From contig PFLF01000050.1 of assembly GCA_002784505.1 (NCBI GenBank), positions 1 to 9,183 on the forward strand: a stretch of DNA of 9,183 nucleotides, given 5' to 3'. Each line of letters opens with the position of its first letter. The stretch's first letter is position 1. The position numbers and the translations under genes are program-made. The notes beneath the pieces were generated by a model. That model did no database searches. It saw nothing but the letters and a program-made list of their open reading frames with translations, and was not told the DNA's origin. The DNA is from Candidatus Roizmanbacteria bacterium CG_4_10_14_0_8_um_filter_39_9. GTDB taxonomy: Bacteria > Patescibacteriota > Microgenomatia > UBA1406 > GWC2-37-13. Below are positions 1-4,697 of this stretch, one piece after another.

Positions 1-216
1 AAGAATAATTGTTTCCCCTTTATCGTTATTAAAAACAACCATATTTGACGCTTCTCTGACTTGAGTTAGTTTTTCAGTTGCAGGTCTATTGTGGAGATTT
101 AGTGAAGTATGTGGGCTCAGCTCAAGATACCCAACGCTTTTGTTTTCATCAGACGGACCTAAATATATGGCGCCTTGAGGTAAAGAAACCTTTTGACATT
201 TGTTTATGTCGTACAT
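1..216 (-). CDS. Cupin-like small protein, N-terminal part (runs off the left edge)
   Basis: An uninterrupted minus-strand frame of 72 codons continues past base 1, so only the N-terminus is visible. It begins MYDINKCQKV and has a PQGAIYLGPSDENKSVGYLEL stretch at residues 14-33, then a LHNRPATEKLTQV segment (41-53) and a hydrophobic MVVF (59-62). The His/Arg-containing stretch followed by short beta-type segments resembles the small cupin-fold proteins common in CPR genomes. That is family resemblance from memory, and the metal-binding half of the fold is not in the window. I chose the ATG at 216. The in-frame ATG at 225 overlaps the TATAAT box at 224-229, whereas an mRNA started from that box would begin at or next to 216. 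Function is unknown. Confidence 0.6.
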   Translation of the reverse strand, partial: MYDINKCQKVSLPQGAIYLGPSDENKSVGYLELSPHTSLNLHNRPATEKLTQVREASNMVVFNNDKGETIIL

Positions 217-223
217 AAACAAC

Positions 224-232
224 ATTATACCA
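224..232 (-). promoter_or_regulatory. Extended -10 promoter of the cupin-like gene
   Basis: On the minus strand this reads TGGTATAAT, a perfect -10 box with an extended TGn element. The box ends 7 nt before the ATG at 216, the right distance for a leaderless transcript. No convincing -35 is visible at 16-18 bp spacing, which suits an extended -10 promoter. Confidence 0.6.
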
Positions 233-253
233 AAGTCTCATATGATAAGCTCG

Positions 254-287
254 ATTCCCACCTCTGAGGGATTCCCACCTCTGAGGT
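254..287. repeat. Tandem 17-bp direct repeat, two units, REP-like
   Basis: Two head-to-tail units, 254-270 and 271-287, both read ATTCCCACCTCTGAGG plus one variable last base, giving 16 of 17 identical positions. The second unit is also the left arm and centre of the palindrome at 271-293, so this looks like one complete REP-like element with an adjoining half copy. It lies between the stop of the triosephosphate isomerase gene and the promoter of the cupin-like gene. Confidence 0.8.
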
Positions 288-293
288 GTGAGT
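271..293. repeat. REP-like inverted repeat, copy A
   Basis: ATTCCCACCTC, one centre base, then GAGGTGTGAGT. Read as plus-strand RNA, 10 of 11 positions pair, one of them a G-U wobble. The nearly absent loop means the innermost pairs would open. The position between two co-directional minus-strand genes and the resemblance to copies at 1147-1176 and 1970-1993 suggest a dispersed intergenic family. There is no run of U, so it is not a standard intrinsic terminator, though it could still slow polymerase or protect an mRNA end. Confidence 0.7.
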
Positions 294-317
294 AATGTAA
301 GTATCAAAGGTAGTTTT

Positions 318-1109
318 TTAAAGAAGAATGCTTTTTACCTCTTTAAGGTCAGTATATGATGGTGCAAGGTAAATTACATTATCAGGCGATAGTTTTCCTA
401 GTGCTTCTACATATTTTTCATACGAGTCACTGAGGTTATATGCTTTAAAGTTGCAAATGGTGACTTTAACTTGATTTTCTTTCACTTTTTTCATTGCGTC
501 AATGATACTAAGAGTTTTTTGTACAGTATTACAAGCCGATCCAAGAATCAATCCGTTTACATTAGAATCATGTAAAATCTTCTCAGTTCTTTCAGGGGTA
601 GATCTGCCACCATAGATATAATGGGGAAAAGTATTTTTATAATTTACTTGAAAGAATTCTTTAACTTTCCTAATACAAAGTGAAATAAGATCTGGTTGAG
701 GTGGAGGCATATCGTCCCTTCCACTGCCACGAGATCCCCATTTTGGTTCATATCCCAAAATTAACTTGGTTAGTTGATCTTCTTTTACGCCAGAAAAGAG
801 CTCCTTACAATGATTTTCAACAATATTTGCAACTTTTTCTGATGTTTTTCCTTCAAACTCTTCCCATATTTCACCAACCAAGACAACTGTTGTAAAAGAT
901 TCTCTTCTCTCCAAAATCTTTTTATGGTTAAACACAGTATGAAGTTTTTGATTGATCACATCAGGAGAATCGCCGACTTCTGAGTGACCAAGAATTATCC
1001 CATCAATACCTGAGTGAAGTAAATGATCCAGGTTTATTGACCCTGTTCGAGCATAAGGATCCAATCCATCTCCTAGATATATGTCAAAATTTTGTGCTAG
1101 AAGTTTCAT
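318..1109 (-). CDS. tpiA: Triosephosphate isomerase, circularly permuted
   Basis: Encodes a 263-residue protein carrying all TIM family motifs in permuted order. Residues 2-44 match canonical beta3-beta4 (LLAQNFD; then GIILGHSE with active-site His42 and Glu44). VVLVGE at 75-80 is beta5, GYEPKWG at 119-125 is beta6 with catalytic base Glu121, IYGGRS at 165-170 is beta7, and GLILGSAC at 186-193 is beta8. After helix 8 (194-211) the chain continues into what is normally the N-terminus: VTICNFKAY at 216-224 (Asn220, Lys222; canonical NWKMN), helix 1, then NVIYLAP at 244-250 (beta2) and helix 2 to the end. The enzyme interconverts dihydroxyacetone phosphate and glyceraldehyde 3-phosphate in the cytosol. 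Total length is normal for a TIM, and an extended -10 box 6 nt before the ATG supports the start. Oddities are an altered loop 6, GHSEVG in place of the usual GHSERR, and loss of the usual Cys in strand 5. Whether it is active is inferred. Confidence 0.88.
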   Translation of the reverse strand: MKLLAQNFDIYLGDGLDPYARTGSINLDHLLHSGIDGIILGHSEVGDSPDVINQKLHTVFNHKKILERRESFTTVVLVGEIWEEFEGKTSEKVANIVENHCKELFSGVKEDQLTKLILGYEPKWGSRGSGRDDMPPPQPDLISLCIRKVKEFFQVNYKNTFPHYIYGGRSTPERTEKILHDSNVNGLILGSACNTVQKTLSIIDAMKKVKENQVKVTICNFKAYNLSDSYEKYVEALGKLSPDNVIYLAPSYTDLKEVKSILL

Positions 1110-1115
1110 ATAAAA

Positions 1116-1124
1116 AGTATATCA
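1116..1124 (-). promoter_or_regulatory. Extended -10 promoter of the triosephosphate isomerase gene
   Basis: The minus strand reads TGATATACT, with TATACT at 1121-1116. Six nucleotides separate it from the ATG at 1109, implying a leaderless transcript. The same nine bases with the same 6-nt gap occur in the divergent promoter at 1204-1212. No good -35 is visible. Confidence 0.65.
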
Positions 1125-1146
1125 TTTTATGTAATTTGCTACTTCC

Positions 1147-1176
1147 ATTGCCCCCACCTCCAAAGATGTGGGTAAT
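1147..1176. repeat. REP-like inverted repeat, copy B
   Basis: Core CCCACCTC - CAAA - GATGTGGG at 1153-1172 forms a stem with one mismatch (C1158 opposite T1167) and a four-base loop, flanked by ATT on the left and AAT on the right. It shares the CCACCT...GTGnGTAAT pattern with copy A. It sits in the middle of the 109-bp divergent spacer between the isomerase gene and the gene at 1219, upstream of both -10 boxes. Confidence 0.65.
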
Positions 1177-1203
1177 TTTCATCTGCAAATCAAGACGATG
1201 ATT

Positions 1204-1212
1204 TGATATACT
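1204..1212 (+). promoter_or_regulatory. Extended -10 promoter of the two-gene cassette
   Basis: TGATATACT with the -10 hexamer at 1207-1212, followed by six bases and then the ATG at 1219. This is a leaderless arrangement identical to the divergent isomerase promoter. No clear -35 and no Shine-Dalgarno sequence are present. Confidence 0.65.
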
Positions 1213-1218
1213 ATTTAC

Positions 1219-1485
1219 ATGCCTTCACTTACTCCTCAGTCTGTAAAAGCCGTTTTATGGTCGTATGATCTGAATGCGATTAACGTCCAGAAAGACAAAA
1301 AAATTATCGTTTCTCAGGTGCTTAATTTTGGGACAGAAGAAGCGATTAATTGGCTGTTTAGGCAGTATGGGGTTACCACTGTTAAAAAGGTCGCTGCTGC
1401 CATCCCTCTTTTTGAGTGGAATAAAAAATCATTATCCTTTTGGAAAATAATTCTTTCAATTGATCCGCAAAAACGAATTGTCTAA
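1219..1485 (+). CDS. Small DUF6922-like protein, partner of the AbiEii-like gene
   Basis: An 88-residue protein with no signal peptide or membrane segment. Visible hallmarks are a Leu-Trp start segment (VLWSYDLNAI, 12-21), a KKIIVSQVLNFGTEEAINWL stretch (27-46), YGVTTVKKV (50-58) and a closing SLSFWKIIL (71-79). This layout resembles the DUF6922 type of small helical protein that I recall being encoded just upstream of AbiEii-type nucleotidyltransferases, possibly in an antitoxin role; that assignment is from memory. The stop codon is one base before the ATG of the next gene, so the two are probably translationally coupled. The start is supported by the -10 box 6 nt upstream. Its biochemical function is not established by the sequence. 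Confidence 0.65.
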   Translation: MPSLTPQSVKAVLWSYDLNAINVQKDKKIIVSQVLNFGTEEAINWLFRQYGVTTVKKVAAAIPLFEWNKKSLSFWKIILSIDPQKRIV

Positions 1486-1486
1486 A

Positions 1487-1990
1487 ATGAAAAAACTAAA
1501 ACTGTTTATTCTGTCTGAAAAGAGAAAAAAAGCTCTTCCTTCTTTTGCTTCATGGAAGGACGTGTTTTATTTGGCCGGAGGCACAGGCCTCGCACTCCAA
1601 ATAGGTCATCGGGAAAGTGTCGACTTTGATTTTTTCTCGCGCCAGCCATTTGCTACGGATTATCTGAATGTTGCCTCGATCCCTGATATCGCCTGTATGA
1701 AATTATCTACCATTATGCAACGCTGCGCCTTAAAGGATTATGTAGATTTGTACGAAATAATGAAAATATATTCTCTCACACAACTTCTTTCATTTGCAAA
1801 AAAGAAATATCCCGTAATTGATAGTACGGTTATATTGAAAAGCTTGACCTATCTTGACGATATCACCGACGAGCCGCTTCAATATCAGACAGGACAGAAA
1901 AAACCGCAATTGGACGTACTTAAGATCTTCTTCCAAAATGAAGTTAAAAAATACATGAGTTCTATTATTACACCTTCCTCAGAGATGTGA
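1487..1990 (+). CDS. AbiEii-type nucleotidyltransferase-like protein, apparently internally deleted
   Basis: Starting at the ATG at 1487 (167 residues), the protein has the core of the AbiEii/AbiGii nucleotidyltransferase family. FYLAGGTGLALQIGHRESVDFDFFS (27-51) contains the GG-T motif (31-33) and the D-x-D pair Asp46/Asp48. IACMKLSTI (68-76) and LKDYVDLYEI (82-91) are the later conserved Lys and Asp segments. In full-length relatives as I know them, some 60-70 residues lie between FDFF and the DIAxMKL segment, including a strand that helps complete the active site. Here only about 17 do, with a clean junction near residues 60-62 (about base 1667). I infer an in-frame deletion of about 50 residues, so catalytic competence is doubtful. 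A TTG start at 1460 would add nine residues but overlaps the upstream gene. The last codons lie within a REP-like repeat. Confidence 0.7.
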   Translation: MKKLKLFILSEKRKKALPSFASWKDVFYLAGGTGLALQIGHRESVDFDFFSRQPFATDYLNVASIPDIACMKLSTIMQRCALKDYVDLYEIMKIYSLTQLLSFAKKKYPVIDSTVILKSLTYLDDITDEPLQYQTGQKKPQLDVLKIFFQNEVKKYMSSIITPSSEM

Positions 1991-1993
1991 GTG
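1970..1993. repeat. Degenerate REP-like element, copy C, overlapping a stop codon
   Basis: ACACCTTC - CTCA - GAGATGTGAGTG. CAC at 1971-1973 pairs with GTG at 1987-1989, and the inner TC/GA bases can pair around a small loop. The right half GATGTGAGT resembles copies A (GTGTGAGT) and B (GATGTGGGT). It contains the final codons and TGA stop of the nucleotidyltransferase-like gene, so the protein's C-terminal residues (TPSSEM) are encoded by repeat sequence. The stem is weaker than in copies A and B. Confidence 0.4.
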
Positions 1994-2043
1994 CAAAAGA
2001 AGGGTAGGAAACACTCGAAATCCTCATCTTCCGCGAAAGACAA

Positions 2044-2703
2044 CTATAATAATTCTTCCTCTTTTGAAGCCACTAACTTTGATCGTCGCGCCTTCTCTCC
2101 TATTGTTAATAGGTGATAGGTGTTGCGTACCCGTTGTTGAATATTGACAAAGCCAGCTTCCTCAAATAATTTTTGGATACCTTCTTTTGTGTAAACACGA
2201 ATATCTTTCTCTTGGAATACGATATTATTCACAACCATCATAATTTTCGCTATTAAGCCACTTTTGAATGGGTCAAGCAAAAATACCTTGCCGTTTGGTT
2301 TTAATATCCTGTACATCTCTCTTAAAGATCTGAGACTGTCTGGATGATGATGGAATGATAAAATACAGGTCACATATTGAAATGAATTATCTTTATATGG
2401 CAAATTATCCGCAGAACCCTCTAAGATCTCTACGTCGTCAATCTTTGCTAACTTTAGTTTGGCAACATGTACCATGTTTGGAGAAATATCTATACCGTAT
2501 AACTTCAATCCCCTACTCAAATTATGTAATTCCATTAATAAGAGTCCCCACCCACAGCCAATATCTAACACTGAAGTCCCCTTCGTAGGATTAACTATTT
2601 TCGCTATTTCTTTACTCAAGAAATAAAATGGAATAGAAAATATTTGGTGAAACCTGGCCCAAAAGTCAAATTGTTTTATACTATTCTCTTCCAATTTTTG
2701 CAT
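2044..2703 (-). CDS. Class I SAM-dependent methyltransferase (Methyltransf_11 type)
   Basis: From the ATG at 2703 this is a 219-residue soluble protein. Motif I, VLDIGCGWG (45-53), binds S-adenosylmethionine. IDISPNM (71-77) is the acidic-loop region for the ribose. ILEGSADNLPYKDNSFQYVTC (93-113) carries the motif II region, and LREMYRILKPNGKVFLLDP (117-135) is the usual motif III helix and strand. The order is that of UbiE/COQ5-like enzymes, but the substrate cannot be read from the sequence. I prefer 2703 over the in-frame ATG at 2757, because a TGTTATACT extended -10 box lies 5 nt before 2703 and would be inside the gene under the longer model. An AGGAGGTG stretch at about 2732-2739 is an unexplained counter-signal. 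The gene is divergent from the sugar operon and may be unrelated to it. Confidence 0.8.
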   Translation of the reverse strand: MQKLEENSIKQFDFWARFHQIFSIPFYFLSKEIAKIVNPTKGTSVLDIGCGWGLLLMELHNLSRGLKLYGIDISPNMVHVAKLKLAKIDDVEILEGSADNLPYKDNSFQYVTCILSFHHHPDSLRSLREMYRILKPNGKVFLLDPFKSGLIAKIMMVVNNIVFQEKDIRVYTKEGIQKLFEEAGFVNIQQRVRNTYHLLTIGEKARRSKLVASKEEELL

Positions 2704-2708
2704 GTGAA

Positions 2709-2717
2709 AGTATAACA
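2709..2717 (-). promoter_or_regulatory. Extended -10 promoter of the methyltransferase gene
   Basis: Minus-strand TGTTATACT, with TATACT 5 nt before the ATG at 2703. It matches the other leaderless promoters of this window and argues for the shorter reading frame. No -35 match is visible at the expected distance. Confidence 0.5.
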
Positions 2718-2790
2718 AAAAATTAAGTTTCACCTCCTTCTCCCTACCCCTCCCCATGCGGGTTTGCTGACTATATATGACAACTCAGGA

Positions 2791-2819
2791 TTGGTTCCTT
2801 TCGGATCTGATGTTATAAT
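2791..2819 (+). promoter_or_regulatory. Promoter of the nucleotide-sugar operon
   Basis: TTGGTT at 2791-2796 (partial -35), a 17-bp spacer ending in TGT, and a perfect TATAAT at 2814-2819. The -10 box is 6 nt before the rmlB ATG at 2826. Transcription would therefore start at or next to the start codon, giving a leaderless mRNA for the whole operon. Confidence 0.75.
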
Positions 2820-2825
2820 GGGAAT

Positions 2826-3839
2826 ATGAAACTACTGGTAACGGGAGGCGCGGGATTTATCGGATCAAACTTCATTCTGTACTGGATAAAAAAACATCCC
2901 CTCGACAAGATCATGAATCTGGACAAACTTACCTATGCCGGCAACCTCGAAAACCTGAAAGAAGTGGAAAAGAACCCAAACTATGAATTTGTTCACGGGG
3001 ATATCTGTAACCCACAACTCGTTAACTCGTTAACTAAAAATGTGGATATGATTGTCCACTTTGCCGCTGAGTCCCATGTTGACCGCTCCATCCAAAATGG
3101 GCTCCCCTTTGTCAAAACAAACGTTGAAGGGACCTTTGCTCTTCTTGAGTCGGCACGGGAAAATAAAGTCGCCCGTTTTCATCATATTTCAACCGACGAA
3201 GTATTTGGGGAACTCCCTCTTAACTCTAAGGAAAAATTTACCGATGTCTCTCCCTACAATCCGAGAAGTCCCTACTCCGCATCAAAAGCGGCGTCAGATC
3301 ATTTAGTACGCGCCTATCATTCAACCTATGGACTTCCTGTCACCATTTCCAACTGCTCAAACAACTTTGGTCCCTACCAATTTCCTGAAAAATTATTTGG
3401 CCTTGCTATCACCAACCTTCTTGAAGGAAAAAAAGTGCCCGTTTACGGAGATGGCCTCTATGTGAGAGATTGGCTCTATGTTGAAGATCATTGCCGTGCT
3501 ATCGAATTTATTCTTTTAAAGGGAACTGTTGGAAAAACATATCTTGTGGGAGGTTTAACCGAAGACATCTCGAACGTTGAGATAATAAAAAAGATACTTC
3601 GCATCATGGGAAAAGATGAGTCGTCCATTGAATATGTAAAAGATCGTCCTGGCCATGATAGACGGTATGCGATCGACTGGACCACCATTCAAAAAGAATT
3701 AGGTTGGAAGCCACTTCATAATTTTGATGAGGAGCTCAAAGCAACTGTTGAGTGGTATTCAAAACATGAGAACTGGTGGAAAGATGTTAAGTCAGGAACG
3801 TATCAAAAATATTATAAAGCACAGTATGTTAACCGTTGA
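2826..3839 (+). CDS. rmlB: dTDP-glucose 4,6-dehydratase
   Basis: A 337-residue extended short-chain dehydrogenase, the usual length for RmlB. It converts dTDP-glucose to dTDP-4-keto-6-deoxyglucose using bound NAD. The Rossmann motif GGAGFIG is at 7-13. The dehydratase signature STDEVFGE (122-129) supplies Thr123, Asp124 and Glu125. The catalytic pair is Tyr150 and Lys154 in YSASK. Typical RmlB segments AAESHVDRSI (80-89), SNCSNNFGPYQFPEKL (175-190) and DGLYVRDWLYVEDHC (209-223) are all present, which separates it from generic epimerases. It is the first gene of a five-gene operon, with the next gene 12 nt downstream. There is no Shine-Dalgarno sequence, and the start is set by the promoter 6 nt upstream. 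The thymidylyltransferase (RmlA) that makes its substrate is not in the window. Confidence 0.95.
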   Translation: MKLLVTGGAGFIGSNFILYWIKKHPLDKIMNLDKLTYAGNLENLKEVEKNPNYEFVHGDICNPQLVNSLTKNVDMIVHFAAESHVDRSIQNGLPFVKTNVEGTFALLESARENKVARFHHISTDEVFGELPLNSKEKFTDVSPYNPRSPYSASKAASDHLVRAYHSTYGLPVTISNCSNNFGPYQFPEKLFGLAITNLLEGKKVPVYGDGLYVRDWLYVEDHCRAIEFILLKGTVGKTYLVGGLTEDISNVEIIKKILRIMGKDESSIEYVKDRPGHDRRYAIDWTTIQKELGWKPLHNFDEELKATVEWYSKHENWWKDVKSGTYQKYYKAQYVNR

Positions 3840-3851
3840 GAAAAACAAATT

Positions 3852-4691
3852 ATGTTAAAAGTAGCACTTACCGGAGCCTCCGGATTAGTTGGCTCACGAA
3901 TCGTTGAACTGCTGAATCAAAAAATAAATTTTATTTCAGTTCCTCAGAATAAATTAGATATTACCAATGCAAATGCCGTATCCAGAAAGATTGATCAAAT
4001 CGATTTTGACATTTTTCTGCACCTTGCGGCGTACACAAATGTTATCGGGGCGGAAAAAGATAGAGAACTTGCATTTCAAGTAAATCGTGATGGGACCAAA
4101 AATCTTTTTGAGGCGGTGAATGCAAAGAACAAAAAATTTATTTATATCTCAACCGACTTTGTCTTTGATGGAACAACCCCTCCGTATAACGAAACCTCTC
4201 TCCCTCATCCGGAAGCTGTCTATGCTCAGTCAAAATATGCGGGAGAACAACTATTGAGAGATAAGGTAATAATTGTGCGGATTGCCTACCCATATCGGGC
4301 ACGGTTTGATGCAAAGCGTGATTTTTTCCGTACCTTCAAAATGTTTTTGGAAGAACACCGACCGCTTTCCATGATCTCTGATTCGCTTATGACGCCAACA
4401 TTTATCGATGATATTGCATACGCTCTTGACTATCTCTTTCATAACTACAAACCAGGAATATACCATCTGGTCGGATCTCAAGCTATATCACCATATGGGG
4501 CAGTTATGTTGGTTGCAAAAATATTTAACCTAAAGACTGATCTCGTCACAAAGATAACTTATGAGGAATATGTTAAAACAAGAGCACGCCTCCCTCAGTT
4601 TGCTGATATCAGATCAATACATAATAATTTTTATAAAATGAAATCTTTTGAGGAAGGATTGAAGGAAATCAAACATCAACTTGAGGTATAA
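3852..4691 (+). CDS. rmlD: dTDP-4-dehydrorhamnose reductase-like protein (RmlD family)
   Basis: A 279-residue SDR of the RmlD substrate-binding type, a normal length. The N-terminal GASGLVG (8-14) is the nucleotide-binding loop. LHLAAYTNVIGAEKDRELAF (56-75) matches the family's AAYTxVDxAExD segment, but with Val-Ile-Gly where Val-Asp is usual. STDFVFDG (100-107) and YAQSK (Tyr124, Lys128) carry the catalytic residues. The expected role is NAD(P)H-dependent reduction of the 4-keto sugar, completing dTDP-L-rhamnose. The gene directly follows rmlB, which fits. However, the epimerase RmlC is absent from the window and the substrate-side motifs are atypical (IVRIAYPYRARFD at 140-152), so reduction of an unepimerised 4-keto-6-deoxy sugar is also possible. 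No Shine-Dalgarno site is seen. Confidence 0.75.
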   Translation: MLKVALTGASGLVGSRIVELLNQKINFISVPQNKLDITNANAVSRKIDQIDFDIFLHLAAYTNVIGAEKDRELAFQVNRDGTKNLFEAVNAKNKKFIYISTDFVFDGTTPPYNETSLPHPEAVYAQSKYAGEQLLRDKVIIVRIAYPYRARFDAKRDFFRTFKMFLEEHRPLSMISDSLMTPTFIDDIAYALDYLFHNYKPGIYHLVGSQAISPYGAVMLVAKIFNLKTDLVTKITYEEYVKTRARLPQFADIRSIHNNFYKMKSFEEGLKEIKHQLEV

Positions 4692-4692
4692 T
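4687..4692 (+). promoter_or_regulatory. Possible internal promoter before ugd
   Basis: A perfect TATAAT overlaps the TAA stop of the preceding gene (4689-4691) and ends 5 nt before the ugd ATG at 4698, like the other leaderless promoters here. It lacks the TGn extension and an obvious -35. A GAGGT at 4683-4687 could alternatively act as a ribosome-binding site 10 nt before the ATG. Confidence 0.4.
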
Positions 4693-4697
4693 ACACT

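Noticed and set aside
217..225. ATG at 225 as start of the cupin-like gene
   Set aside because: It overlaps the TATAAT box; the in-frame ATG at 216 fits the expected transcript start.
254..287. Two 17-bp repeats as a minimal CRISPR-like array
   Set aside because: The units touch with no spacer, are palindromic like REP elements, and no cas gene is nearby.
271..293. Intrinsic terminator after the isomerase gene
   Set aside because: The palindrome has almost no loop and no U-tract on either strand.
318..1109. Isomerase as a truncated or tandemly duplicated TIM rather than a permuted one
   Set aside because: Each barrel segment occurs exactly once, the length equals one TIM, no TIM remnant is seen before 1109 or after 318, and a promoter and stop codon frame the gene precisely.
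1460..1489. TTG at 1460 as start of the nucleotidyltransferase-like gene
   Set aside because: It would overlap the upstream gene by 26 bases and add residues without family resemblance; the ATG at 1487, one base after the upstream stop, fits coupled translation.
2355..2588. Open frames antisense to known genes (for example 701-895 plus, 2355-2588 plus, 3488-3688 minus, 8098-8343 plus)
   Set aside because: Each lies inside a well-supported gene on another frame and shows no family motif or promoter; they are by-products of the real coding frame.
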